Positions 9,455 to 17,564 of a stretch of DNA of 55,760 nt are shown here, in pieces (within the stretch, counting starts at the first letter, position 1; the number at the start of each line of letters is the position of its first letter). A program made the translations under genes and the position numbers. Source of the stretch: an uncultured Bacteroidales bacterium (lineage in GTDB: Bacteria; Bacteroidota; Bacteroidia; Bacteroidales; P3); the NCBI GenBank assembly GCA_944321885.1, contig CALUNB010000012.1, positions 1 to 55,760 of the forward strand. The letters run 5' to 3'. The notes under the pieces were generated by a model, which saw only the letters and a program-made list of their open reading frames with translations, had not been told where the DNA came from and did not search any database.

Positions 9455-9456
9455 CT

Positions 9457-9895
9457 TTTTTTGCCAGGCGCAGTATCCGTAGGAGGGGGCTTTCCCCGCG
9501 TCCTTCCTGCCCATCGTGCAGTGCTTGGCGCGTGCCGGCCGGCCACTATCGGCTTGGAATCGATGCAGAAACAATCTTCCACCATCCATCTCCGGGCCAT
9601 CCTTTGGCGGATGCGCTGGCAGAGTGGGACTGTGGGCTTGTGCCGGTCGTTGTATTGCCACCGGAATATGAGGTGGGGCATCTTGCGCCGATATTCCTTC
9701 AGCTTGGAAAACAACAGGAACTCGCTGTCGATGCCTATGGCCTCGGCCGCCATGCCCAGGGCGACCACCTCCGGGTCGGAGAACCGGGGGACAACACCCG
9801 GGCGAGGCATGTTCCCTTGTTCATTGAACCATCCCCCGGCTTTCTGCTTGCAGATGTCTAGAAATTTTGCGAATATTGCATGTAAGTTGTGTGTA
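9457..9895 (-). pseudogene. IS982-family transposase remnant, frameshifted and truncated
   Basis: Translation of the minus strand gives the start of an IS982-type transposase: HNLHAIFAKFLDICKQ, then FSDPEVVALGMAAEAIGIDS, LLFSKLKEYRRKMPHL and the DDE-region stretch CIDSKPIVAG. At about 9540 the frame shifts; the continuation RAKHCTMGRKDAGKAPSYG then YCAWQKK is in another frame. The rest of the transposase, about half, is missing where the 257-bp repeat begins. The expected initiating ATG is absent (the codon before HNLH is ACA). No terminal inverted repeats could be assigned. The element is dead; it marks past insertion at this site. Confidence 0.8.
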
Positions 9896-9987
9896 CGGTA
9901 GATGTAAATCAGATGGTTAAGAGTTTCTAATTTACAAAATGCCAATGATATGCACAACTTTTTTGGTATAAATCTTCTTCGGTTTTG

Positions 9988-10193
9988 AGAAGCTGTTTAA
10001 AATTTCCTACAATCCTGAAAAGGCTGAATTTTCAGGGACCGGTTTCAGGATTTTGTTTGCCCATCGGGGGCTATTTCGGGTCTTGCTTGCCTTTTTCACG
10101 TCAGATAGCTCGGCTATCCTCCTTTGAAAAACGCGGCGCCATCCCGCGAAATCCCCTCCCGATGGCCTAAACAAATAAATTTAAGCAGCTTCT
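9988..10193 (+). mobile_element. MITE-like element, copy A (206 bp)
   Basis: The element starts AGAAGCTGTTTAAAATTTC and ends AAATTTAAGCAGCTTCT, so its ends form an inverted repeat of about 16 bp with one mismatch. The interior is non-coding and includes GATAGC-TCG-GCTATC, a 6-bp palindromic stem. Copies B (12824-13029) and C (50613-50819) have the same ends and size. It ends 17 bases before the DUF1016 start codon and may supply its upstream region. No target-site duplication is evident. Confidence 0.75.
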
Positions 10194-10210
10194 TAATTCC
10201 GCCAACGGGT

Positions 10211-11365
10211 ATGACATACAAGCAGACAATGATACACGGAAAAGAAAATATAACATTAAAAGAAGATGAGGACTATCTCAATTGGCTCATCGAGCTCAAA
10301 CAACGCTTCCTCAGCCAAAGACTGAAAGCATCCAGTGCGGTTAATGCTAATTTGTTGGAATTCTACTGGAGTGTAGGCAGGGATATAGAAGTCCGGCAAT
10401 ATGCCAATACATACGGTTCAGGTTTTTTTGATGGCCTGAGCAGGGACATGAAGCGGATTTTGCCAGGAGTACAAGGATTATCTCCGATTAATTTGCGGTA
10501 TATGAACCGCTTCTATAGATTGTATTCTCCGATTATTGGAAATGTTCCGCAGCTTGCGGAAGATTTCAATCCCACCTCAAAAGCAAATGTTCCGCAGCCT
10601 GCGGAAGATTTGCTTCTCAGAGAAATCATGTCAATACCGTGGGACCATCATCGCCGTATAATTGACAAATGTGGCAATGATGTCCAGAAAGCTCTCTTCT
10701 TTGTAAAGAAGACCCACGAAAACAATTGGAGTCGCAACGTGTTGGTAAATTGGCTCAGTACAGAGCTTTACGAGAGGGAAGGCCAGGCTATCACCAACTT
10801 CAGCTCCACGCTACCTGAAATCCAGGGCGATTTGGCCCAGCAGATTACCAAAGATCCCTACCTTTTTGACTTCCTGTCTATGCGTGAAGACTATGATGAG
10901 CGCGACCTTGAGGATGCCTTGGTTTCTAATGTCACCAAATTCCTCCTTGAACTCGGTAAAGGCTTCTCTTATATGGGCAGACACCTGCGAATAGTAGTAG
11001 GTAACCAGGAATTTTTCCCGGACCTTCTGTTTTACAATACCCATATTCACGCGTATGTAGTCATTGAATTAAAGGCCCAGACTTTCAAGCCGGAATTTCT
11101 CGGGCAACTGAGTTTCTATGTGTCAGCTGTCAACAACCAGATGAAAACAGATGCAGATAATCCGACCATAGGTTTGCTCATCTGCAAAGACAAAGACAGT
11201 GTTGTGGCGAAATACGCACTAGACCCATATAAAGAACCGCTTGGCATTGCTGAATACCAGTTCTCGAAACTATACCCTAAAGACTTGGAGTCATCGCTCC
11301 CGTCCATAGAAGAAATCGAAAGCGAGTTGAAACATTCTGCCAGCGACGCTAAAAAGAAACAGTAA
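10211..11365 (+). CDS. DUF1016 (YhcG-type) PD-(D/E)XK nuclease family protein
   Basis: A 384-residue protein started at ATG 10211 (ATG 10229 is possible). The N-terminal DUF1016_N region (residues about 15-190) contains NLLEFYWSVGRDIEVRQ, then INLRYMNRFYRLY and IPWDHHRRIIDKC. The C-terminal PD-(D/E)XK fold (about 225-375) shows FFPDLLFYN followed by YVVIELKAQTFKPEFLGQL; D of PDLL and E, K of ELK are the expected metal and catalytic residues. A 15-residue in-frame duplication (NVPQLAED / NVPQPAED, nucleotides 10541 and 10586) lies between the domains. The family is often found near restriction-modification and other defence genes, but its activity is poorly defined. Codon use is visibly richer in A and T than the neighbours, which with the MITE upstream and the methyltransferase scrap downstream points to horizontal acquisition. 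Confidence 0.88.
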   Translation: MTYKQTMIHGKENITLKEDEDYLNWLIELKQRFLSQRLKASSAVNANLLEFYWSVGRDIEVRQYANTYGSGFFDGLSRDMKRILPGVQGLSPINLRYMNRFYRLYSPIIGNVPQLAEDFNPTSKANVPQPAEDLLLREIMSIPWDHHRRIIDKCGNDVQKALFFVKKTHENNWSRNVLVNWLSTELYEREGQAITNFSSTLPEIQGDLAQQITKDPYLFDFLSMREDYDERDLEDALVSNVTKFLLELGKGFSYMGRHLRIVVGNQEFFPDLLFYNTHIHAYVVIELKAQTFKPEFLGQLSFYVSAVNNQMKTDADNPTIGLLICKDKDSVVAKYALDPYKEPLGIAEYQFSKLYPKDLESSLPSIEEIESELKHSASDAKKKQ

Positions 11366-11381
11366 ATCTCGTTACTTTTAG

Positions 11382-11522
11382 GCACATTTTTGGGAAGAGT
11401 ATCATGAATACTTCATCACGGGTTCTTGGGCAGAAGGAATGCGCCAGTTAGGGAATGCTGTTCCGGTACAGTTGGCGTATATTGTCGGAAAATCTGTTGT
11501 AGAAGCATTGAAAGAGAGTTGA
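11382..11522 (+). pseudogene. C-terminal remnant of a DNA (cytosine-5-)methyltransferase
   Basis: An open stretch of 46 codons after an in-frame TAG at 11379 encodes FWEEYHEYFITGSWAEG followed by MRQLGNAVPVQLAYIVGKS and a stop at 11520-11522. The RQ-x-GNAVP-V motif is motif X of C5-cytosine methyltransferases, and the distance to the stop is right for that family. The catalytic PCQ, ENV and target-recognition parts are gone. It sits directly between the DUF1016 gene and rsmI, so it is probably the tail of a restriction-modification locus that was replaced or deleted. Confidence 0.75.
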
Positions 11523-11544
11523 AATCCAGAAAAATTTCAGATTC

Positions 11545-12675
11545 ATGGCAAAACTGTTTTTGGTGCCGACCCCGGTCGGCAATCTGGCCGATTTCACTTA
11601 CCGGGCCGTGGAGGTGCTGGGACAAGTGGACTTGATTTTGGCCGAGGATACGCGGACCAGCAGCAAGCTTTTGCAGCATTACGGCATCAAGACCCCTTGC
11701 CGGGCCTACCACCAGTTCAATGAGCATAAGGTTTGCAGCCAGATTGTCGGACTGTTGCAAGAAGGGAAGGATTTGGCAGTGATTACCGATGCCGGGACTC
11801 CCGGGATTTCAGATCCCGGTTTCCTCTTGGTCCGGGCCTGCGTGGAAAACGGTATCGAGGTGGAGTGCCTGCCGGGAGCGACCGCTTTCGTCCCGGCCTT
11901 GGTCCAATCGGGTTTCCCTTGCGAACGCTTTGCGTTCGAAGGCTTTTTGCCGCATCAGAAGGGGCGGTCCGCCCGTTTGGAACAATTGAAATTCCAGGAG
12001 AGGACGTTCGTCTTGTACGAATCCCCGCACCGTATTGCCAAAACCTTGCAGCAGCTTGTGGATACCTTGGGCGGGCAACGCCGCGCCTGTCTTTGCCGGG
12101 AGATTTCCAAGGTCTTTGCCGAAAGCAAGCGGGGAACATTGGAAGAACTGGCTGCGTTTTATCAAACGAACGAACCCAAGGGCGAGATGGTACTTGTGGT
12201 GGAAGGGAATCCGAAGCCGGCCTACACTTATGCTTATCCGCGCCCGGCGGTGACAGTGGACTTCCTGTTATTGGCGGTTTTGCCGGACGGGAGCCGTCAT
12301 TTGCTGTTGGTTGAACGAGCCAACGAACCTTTCAAAGGTTGTTTCGCTTTTCCGGGCGGCTTCGTGGACGAGGATGAGACCTTGGAGTGGGCCGCCGGGC
12401 GGGAACTTCGCGAGGAGACCGGCATCCGCCTCAAGGACTACGGGCTCACGCCGCTGCCTTTCCGGCCTTACAGCGCACCGGACCGTGACCCGCGGGGCCG
12501 TACCATCACGATGGTCTACCACGCCTTGTTGGAATGCGAGGAACTGCCCGAAGTGCAAGGGAGCGACGACGCCCGCCGGGCGGCTTGGTTCCCCGTGGAA
12601 GCTTTGCCCTCCTTGGCGTTCGACCATCCGCGCATTTGGGAAGATTTCTGTGGCACTGTCTTGGCTTCGCTCTGA
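11545..12675 (+). CDS. rsmI: RsmI 16S rRNA 2'-O-ribose methyltransferase fused to a NUDIX hydrolase
   Basis: A 376-residue protein with two domains. Residues 1-222 are a complete RsmI: FLVPTPVGNLADFTYRAVEV, AEDTRTS, the SAM-binding ITDAGTPGISDPG (80-92), CLPGATAFVPALVQSG and LYESPHRI. RsmI methylates the 2'-hydroxyl of C1402 in 16S rRNA. From residue 227, YTYAYPRPAVTVDF looks like the natural start of a Bacteroidota NUDIX protein. A perfect NUDIX box lies at 272-294 (G-x5-E278-x7-R286-E287-L-x-E290-E291-x-G-I). Residues 222-227 form almost no linker and there is no stop or ATG between the domains. The usual RsmI is about 225-290 residues and ends before this point. The NUDIX substrate is unknown. 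The start ATG at 11545 is 23 bases after the methyltransferase remnant. Confidence 0.9.
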   Translation: MAKLFLVPTPVGNLADFTYRAVEVLGQVDLILAEDTRTSSKLLQHYGIKTPCRAYHQFNEHKVCSQIVGLLQEGKDLAVITDAGTPGISDPGFLLVRACVENGIEVECLPGATAFVPALVQSGFPCERFAFEGFLPHQKGRSARLEQLKFQERTFVLYESPHRIAKTLQQLVDTLGGQRRACLCREISKVFAESKRGTLEELAAFYQTNEPKGEMVLVVEGNPKPAYTYAYPRPAVTVDFLLLAVLPDGSRHLLLVERANEPFKGCFAFPGGFVDEDETLEWAAGRELREETGIRLKDYGLTPLPFRPYSAPDRDPRGRTITMVYHALLECEELPEVQGSDDARRAAWFPVEALPSLAFDHPRIWEDFCGTVLASL

Positions 12676-12756
12676 TACGGATGTTTTTTGTCGGCTTTGG
12701 AAATCTCCGCCCGCTCTGGCAGCTTGAAAAGCTTTCCGTGGCGTATGTTCCGGTTG

Positions 12757-13101
12757 CCCTTCGATTCCGGAAATTTTTCCCTACTCCGATTTCTTAAAGT
12801 CAACCTTTTGTTTGTTGGTTTTGAGAAGCTGTTTAAAATTTCTTACAATCCTGAAAAGGCTGAATTTTCAGGGACCGATTTCAGGATTTTGTTTGCCCAT
12901 CGGGGGCTATTTCGGGTCTGGCTTGCCTTTTTCACGTCAGATAGCTCGGCTATCCTCCTTTGAAAAACGCCGCGCCATCCCTCCAAATCCCCTCCCGATG
13001 GCCTAAACAAATAAATTTAAACAGCTTCTGAGTTTCCTTTCGATTCCGGAAATTTCTCTTCGCCCCGTTTTCTTAGAAGCCCAACCTCTTGTTTATGTTT
13101 G
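12757..13101. repeat. diverged direct repeats of about 62-66 bp flanking MITE copy B
   Basis: 12757-12818 and 13036-13101 share CCTT(T)CGATTCCGGAAATTT, then CCG-TTTCTTA, CAACC and TTTGTTTGTTGG-like endings in the same order. They lie on either side of the element at 12824-13029. They are too long and too diverged to be a simple target-site duplication. This 618-base gap between convergent genes holds nothing else I can identify. Confidence 0.6.
12824..13029 (+). mobile_element. MITE-like element, copy B (206 bp)
   Basis: Same length and orientation as copy A. The ends AGAAGCTGTTTAAA and TTTAAACAGCTTCT are perfect 14-bp inverted repeats. The interior differs from copy A at only a few positions. 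It lies between rsmI-NUDIX and the TlpA-like gene. Confidence 0.78.
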
Positions 13102-13293
13102 TTTTGGACTGCTCTTCGCTTCCGGAAACCGCCTCTGCTCTTGAAAGTTCCGGATAGGCGGGCCGTCCGCAGGGAGCATGGACAGCCTGAAAGAGGAAGA
13201 GTTCCTGTCTCGATTATTTCGGCCTCCACGCACACGGCAGCTGAACGTAATAGACCGCCTGTAGGAGGAAGCGTTCCGGTTCACACCCCGGTT

Positions 13294-14784
13294 TTAAGGC
13301 TTCGGATGGCTTTTTTCCCAGCTTTTCAGGAACTCTTCGAGATATTCCGGTTCTATCATCTTGGTAACGATTCTCTTCTGCTCGTCCAAGACATAGATGG
13401 TGGGCGTGGTGGTCACATCCCATTTGTCGTCGTAATCCAAAGTGGCTTTCTTGCCGCAGAGGTTGGTCCAGTCTTGCAGGCCGTGCTTGTGGATGTATTG
13501 TTTCCATTCCGCCACATCGTGGTCCTTGCAGATGGCAATCACGTCGAAATCCCAGTCTTCCCCGTGTTTCCGGTACAACTCATGCCATTTGGGAACCGAG
13601 GTCTGGCAATGTACGCAGCTGAGCGACCAGAACAGGACCACCGTGTAGCGTTTGGGAGACGAAAAGACCGAAACCCACATTTCTTCGGGTGTGTCCACAT
13701 TGGTATCCGGGCAGGAAAAATCCAAAGGCCGGTTCCCGATTAAAAGAGGCTCCACCCGTTCAATCCGTTTGCGGAAGTTTTCTACCAAACTGGCCGAAGC
13801 CCACCAGGCATCCCCTCCTAAATAGTACTTCTTCGCCAAATAGACCCAGATGGCATCCTGCCCGATGATCAGCGAACGTTGGTAGTGGTCCACCGGATGC
13901 GCAATGAACGCCTTGAACATCTCCGGGTTGCAACGGGTCTTTTCAATCAGGCGTTCCCAAGCGTACTTGATGGTATCGGGGTTTTGCATATGCAGCACCT
14001 TGTCCTGGAAGGCCGATACCCTTTGGAACAGCACCGGGGTATGGAGCATGCGTTCGTCGCAGAGGTCGTAGTTGTCAAAGAAATGGTTCTTGTAGTATTC
14101 GTACTTCCATTGGCGTTTGAGGGAATCCGGTACAGAGGCCGGGGCTTCCGGCACGTGCACGTCCTGCTGTGCCTTGAAAATGGCCGACATCAGATGTCCG
14201 GGATGTTCCTGGATGAAATCGGCGCGGTCTTGGTCCATCTTGTCGTACAGGGCCGAAATCTCTTGCTGGATTTTCCCGGCTTTCGCTTCATCCTGATCCT
14301 GTTTGGCGGCATCCAATTGTTTCCGCAGCTCGTCCACTTTCTCGAAATCGGCCTGCCCGTTCTTGGAAAAGTTCACGAAAAGATCGTTTTCGGGTGAATC
14401 CTCGAAGCGGATGCTTGAGAACAGTTGGGGGTAGGTGGTTTCGATGCCGATATGCTGGTTTTGGTCGAAAACGAATTCCGCATAGCGGTCGTCCCCCGTG
14501 ATAAGGAGGTACATACCGCCTTCCATGGATTCCGGTCCGCTGAAGACATAAGTCTCGTTTTCAGGATGGTAGACGGCGGTATCCACCAAATACCGTCCCG
14601 ACCAGTAATAGCGCCCTAAACGCAAGAAATGGTTCAGGGAATCCGGGTAGTTGTGGAGCTTGACCCGGATTTCGTAGCCGGTGGGGGAATCTTCCTTGCC
14701 GGGATTCGGCCTGGAGGCCCGGACTTCCCCGGGTCCGGCAGACAGCAAGGTCAGCAGCAAGCTGCCGAGAAGGAATCGTTTCAT
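13294..14784 (-). CDS. TlpA-like thioredoxin-fold lipoprotein-type oxidoreductase (DUF4369/DUF5106 architecture)
   Basis: A 496-residue exported protein with a signal peptide at residues 1-23 (MKRFLLGSLLLTLLSAGPGEVRA). An N-terminal beta-rich region (about 35-125) resembles DUF4369. A helical, charged middle (130-330) resembles DUF5106. A C-terminal thioredoxin fold (350-490) carries the redox motif C390-V-H-C393 after VVLFWSLS, and a cis-Pro-type TTTPTIYVLD. Proteins of this build in Bacteroidota are periplasmic thiol reductases. It is the last gene of the minus-strand cluster, 9 bases after the LOG gene. The specific partner is unknown. Convergent with rsmI-NUDIX. Confidence 0.85.
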   Translation of the reverse strand: MKRFLLGSLLLTLLSAGPGEVRASRPNPGKEDSPTGYEIRVKLHNYPDSLNHFLRLGRYYWSGRYLVDTAVYHPENETYVFSGPESMEGGMYLLITGDDRYAEFVFDQNQHIGIETTYPQLFSSIRFEDSPENDLFVNFSKNGQADFEKVDELRKQLDAAKQDQDEAKAGKIQQEISALYDKMDQDRADFIQEHPGHLMSAIFKAQQDVHVPEAPASVPDSLKRQWKYEYYKNHFFDNYDLCDERMLHTPVLFQRVSAFQDKVLHMQNPDTIKYAWERLIEKTRCNPEMFKAFIAHPVDHYQRSLIIGQDAIWVYLAKKYYLGGDAWWASASLVENFRKRIERVEPLLIGNRPLDFSCPDTNVDTPEEMWVSVFSSPKRYTVVLFWSLSCVHCQTSVPKWHELYRKHGEDWDFDVIAICKDHDVAEWKQYIHKHGLQDWTNLCGKKATLDYDDKWDVTTTPTIYVLDEQKRIVTKMIEPEYLEEFLKSWEKSHPKP

Positions 14785-14793
14785 GGCCTTTGT

Positions 14794-15351
14794 CTATCTT
14801 GTTTGTTCTTTTATCTCCTCAACCCTCCGGGCCAATTCTTCCATCGAACCGACCACTTGGAGCAGTTTCCGGTTCTCTTCTTTCAGGAAACCGTTTTCCT
14901 GCATCTTGTCCAATTGGAGCAGGAGAGGGTCGTAGAAACCTTGGGTGTTCAGGAGGAAGACCGGTTTTTCTATTTGCTTGAGCTGGCAGAGGGCCAAGGT
15001 TTCGAAAAGTTCGTCCAAGGTCCCGTAAGAGCCGGGCAGGCAGACAAAGAGGTCGGCTTCCTTTACCATGCGTTCCTTGCGTTCTGCCATGCTGTCCACC
15101 ACACTGAGCTGGCTCAGGCCGGGGTGGACCACTTCGAAACTATAATTTTCAAAGAAACGCGGAATGATGCCGTGAACCTCGGCACCGGCTTCCATGGCCG
15201 CATCCGCGACCACGCCCATCGTGCCGCAGCAGGCACCTCCGTAAACCAGACGGTGTCCGGCTTGGCCGATCCAATGCCCGGTTTGCCGGGCGGTTTGTAC
15301 ATGGATTTCGTCCCTGCCCATGGCAGAGGCGCAGTAAACGCAGATGTTCAT
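14794..15351 (-). CDS. LOG family protein (TIGR00730 Rossmann fold)
   Basis: A 185-residue protein started at MNICVYCASAMGRDEIH (ATG 15351); an upstream extension in frame overlaps the EnvC-like gene and is not conserved-looking. The lysine-decarboxylase-like motifs of the LOG family are present: GGACCGTMG (residues about 47-55) and the PGGxGTxxE-type motif here LPGSYGTLDELFE, with S in place of the second Gly. LOG proteins hydrolyse nucleoside 5'-monophosphates to base and ribose phosphate (first described for cytokinin activation); in bacteria this is a nucleotide-salvage or quality-control role. The family call is firm. The Gly-to-Ser change at the phosphate loop is mildly unusual. Confidence 0.88.
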   Translation of the reverse strand: MNICVYCASAMGRDEIHVQTARQTGHWIGQAGHRLVYGGACCGTMGVVADAAMEAGAEVHGIIPRFFENYSFEVVHPGLSQLSVVDSMAERKERMVKEADLFVCLPGSYGTLDELFETLALCQLKQIEKPVFLLNTQGFYDPLLLQLDKMQENGFLKEENRKLLQVVGSMEELARRVEEIKEQTR

Positions 15352-15386
15352 TCGTTTTTGCTTTTTTGGGTGGCGCTTGGGGCGGG

Positions 15387-16637
15387 CTATTTGGCAATCC
15401 AAAGTTCCGGGTTCAGCTTGGTGGCATTCTTCCAGACTTGGAATTGGAGTTCCGATTTCCCCTCTTCGGCATCGTAGTACACGCGTCCTATTTTTTCCTT
15501 GGTATCCACTTTTTGGCCGGTTTTCACATAAACCTGGTCCAAGTTGGTATAGACCGTCACGTAGGCTCCGTGCCGGATCATGACGAAATTCAGGCCGTAA
15601 ACCGATCCGATATTGCAGACCTCGCCCCCGAAGACCGCCCTTGCCGGGGCGTTCTTGTCGGTCAGGATGTCGATGCCGTTATTGGTGATGGACACGCTGC
15701 TGATGACCGGGTGGGGATGGGTCCCGAATTTCCCGGAGATGATCCCTCTTTCCACCGGCCAGGGAAGCTTGCCCTTGTTGCTTTCGAAATTGGAAGACAG
15801 GTTCTGCTCTTCCGGGGTCAAGGCATAGGTTCCGGCCTTGCTGCTTTCCCCTTTCTTGCGGGCTTCTTCCTGCGAACGCCGGATTTCCTCCTCGATGATT
15901 TTTTGGATTTGGCTATTGAGTTGGTTTACTTTCTTTTGTTTGTCTTTTATCTGTTTGCGTAATTTGCTTTCCTGGCTTTTGAGCTGGGAAACGATACGGT
16001 TCTTGTTTTGTTTTTCTTTTTCAAGTTTTTGCTTTTCTTGTTCTTGGGAACGCATCAGCTCTTTTTTGCTTTCCCGTTCCTGTTGCATGTTCTCCTTGCT
16101 TTCGCGCAAGGCCTCCTGCTTTTCCTTGATTAAATCGACCTGCTTGTTTATGTAGTTGTCGTATTGGCCGATATAACGTAACCTGCGCCATGCTTGGTTG
16201 AAATCCTGCGAGGCGAAAACGAACATCAGCAAGGTGTATTGGTTCCGGTTCCGCTGCGAGGCCACGAGCAAGTCGGCATACTCCTTTTTGAGCGTCTCGA
16301 TATCGTTGCTCCTCCGGTTGATTTCCGCTTGGAGCCGGTTGATTTGGCGGTTGCTCAGCTCCACTTCCTTGTTCAGCCCCCGGATAAGTTCCTCCCTCTT
16401 GCTGATATTGCTGTTGACCAATTGCAACTCGGCCACGGTGCTTTGGCGGCGGTTCCGGGTCTGGTCCAATTGCTTGGAAGTCTGTTCAATCTCTTTTTCC
16501 AACTTCTTTTTGTCGGCTTCGAGTGTTTTTCTGTCCTGCCCGTAAAGCGGTCCGCATGCCAGCAGGCAGACCGTGAGCAGGATTCCGGCCATCCGTTTGG
16601 GGAATCCGGGAAAATAGGTGTCCAAACGCAGTGACAT
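15387..16637 (-). CDS. EnvC-like murein hydrolase activator with degenerate LytM (M23) domain
   Basis: A 416-residue exported protein; the signal sequence ends near GPLYGQ (about residue 35), and the start at 16637 is preferred although an ATG at 16592 is possible. Residues 36-265 form a long coiled coil rich in K, E, Q and R, as in EnvC. Residues about 310-410 are a LytM domain: KFGTHPHPVISSVSI, then NNGIDI where active enzymes have HxGxD, and VYTNL in place of YAHL. The zinc-binding His residues are thus missing. This matches EnvC, which does not cut peptidoglycan but activates amidases at the division site. It lies 7 bases after the DUF4292 gene. Confidence 0.88.
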   Translation of the reverse strand: MSLRLDTYFPGFPKRMAGILLTVCLLACGPLYGQDRKTLEADKKKLEKEIEQTSKQLDQTRNRRQSTVAELQLVNSNISKREELIRGLNKEVELSNRQINRLQAEINRRSNDIETLKKEYADLLVASQRNRNQYTLLMFVFASQDFNQAWRRLRYIGQYDNYINKQVDLIKEKQEALRESKENMQQERESKKELMRSQEQEKQKLEKEKQNKNRIVSQLKSQESKLRKQIKDKQKKVNQLNSQIQKIIEEEIRRSQEEARKKGESSKAGTYALTPEEQNLSSNFESNKGKLPWPVERGIISGKFGTHPHPVISSVSITNNGIDILTDKNAPARAVFGGEVCNIGSVYGLNFVMIRHGAYVTVYTNLDQVYVKTGQKVDTKEKIGRVYYDAEEGKSELQFQVWKNATKLNPELWIAK

Positions 16638-16644
16638 GGTGGTT

Positions 16645-17544
16645 TTATTCAGGTAAAATATATTCGTTTTCAAGTGTCTGCATGTTCCTCAGCAGCCCGT
16701 GGTTTACTGTGACCTGCGTGGAAGCGGGGATGCTGAAAGGGAAGGTCAACGGTGTGTCCCAGCGGATTTTTTCATAGGAAATCTCTGCGTGGAGCAGGGT
16801 TTTCTTCTCCAAGGCCATGTGGAGTTCAATCATTCCATCCTTGGAATAGAGGATGCCGGCCTGGATTTCCCTACCTTTTTCGCGCAAGGCCAACTCTATT
16901 TTTTCGAGCTGGTAACTGTCCTTGTCGATGACAGCCTTCCAAGCCAGACTGTCCGTGCTTACGCCGTTTAATATCCAATCTCCTTTCGGGCTTTGTGCCA
17001 AAATCCGTTTTCCGCTGAACATCAGGGTGTCGGTCTGCTGCATCAACACGCCTTGGCAGAGGCGGAAAACTACCGGTATCAGGCGGGTCGTGCTGTCGTC
17101 GGTGTAACAGGAGGCCATACCGCCGATTTTGCTGTACATCCACAAGCTGTCGGGCGTGATTTTGAGCCGGAGTAATTCTATCGACATTTTGTGGAACAAC
17201 ATCCAAAGGGTTTCCCCGTTTTCTATCCGAAGTTGGCCTTTCATGCCGATTTTCATCGCATCCACTTTCAGTTTGATGTCCATGTTGGCGCTGAAAGTAT
17301 TGAAACGGATGTTCCGCTGCATGGCTTTGTCCAGGATGAACGAAGCCGAATCGGAAGTGCTGGCGGGGATATCCCCGTCCATGGAGAAGCTTTGCTCCCT
17401 CCAGCCTGTATCGGCCTTGTCGGGACGGCAGGAAACAGCGGCCAAGCCGGAGAGGAAGGCCAAGCAGAGGCTTTTCCCGAACGCTTTCACGCCTCTGTGG
17501 AGCCGTGTGCTGGTTCTTCGCAAGAGGTTGGGTGCTTGGGACAT
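16645..17544 (-). CDS. DUF4292 lipoprotein
   Basis: A 299-residue protein with a long basic N-terminus, a hydrophobic segment, and a lipobox-like LAAVSC with Cys39. The mature part is beta-rich and matches the DUF4292 pattern (NIRFNTFSANMDIKLK, then IGMKGQLRIENGETLWM), resembling LolA/LolB-type folds that carry lipids. Function is not established. In Bacteroidota it is commonly found beside an M23/EnvC gene and a TPR gene, as it is here, which suggests a shared cell-envelope task. The gap to the TPR gene is 20 bases. Confidence 0.8.
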   Translation of the reverse strand: MSQAPNLLRRTSTRLHRGVKAFGKSLCLAFLSGLAAVSCRPDKADTGWREQSFSMDGDIPASTSDSASFILDKAMQRNIRFNTFSANMDIKLKVDAMKIGMKGQLRIENGETLWMLFHKMSIELLRLKITPDSLWMYSKIGGMASCYTDDSTTRLIPVVFRLCQGVLMQQTDTLMFSGKRILAQSPKGDWILNGVSTDSLAWKAVIDKDSYQLEKIELALREKGREIQAGILYSKDGMIELHMALEKKTLLHAEISYEKIRWDTPLTFPFSIPASTQVTVNHGLLRNMQTLENEYILPE

Positions 17545-17564
17545 GTCGGTTCCTTTTTATCGTT

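Noticed and set aside
8999..9661. Reading frames across the 257-bp repeats encoding hydrophobic peptides (FLFLLVAFLSLLPLSKE)
   Set aside because: They come from the polypyrimidine strand of the repeat in several frames at once, with no conserved start.
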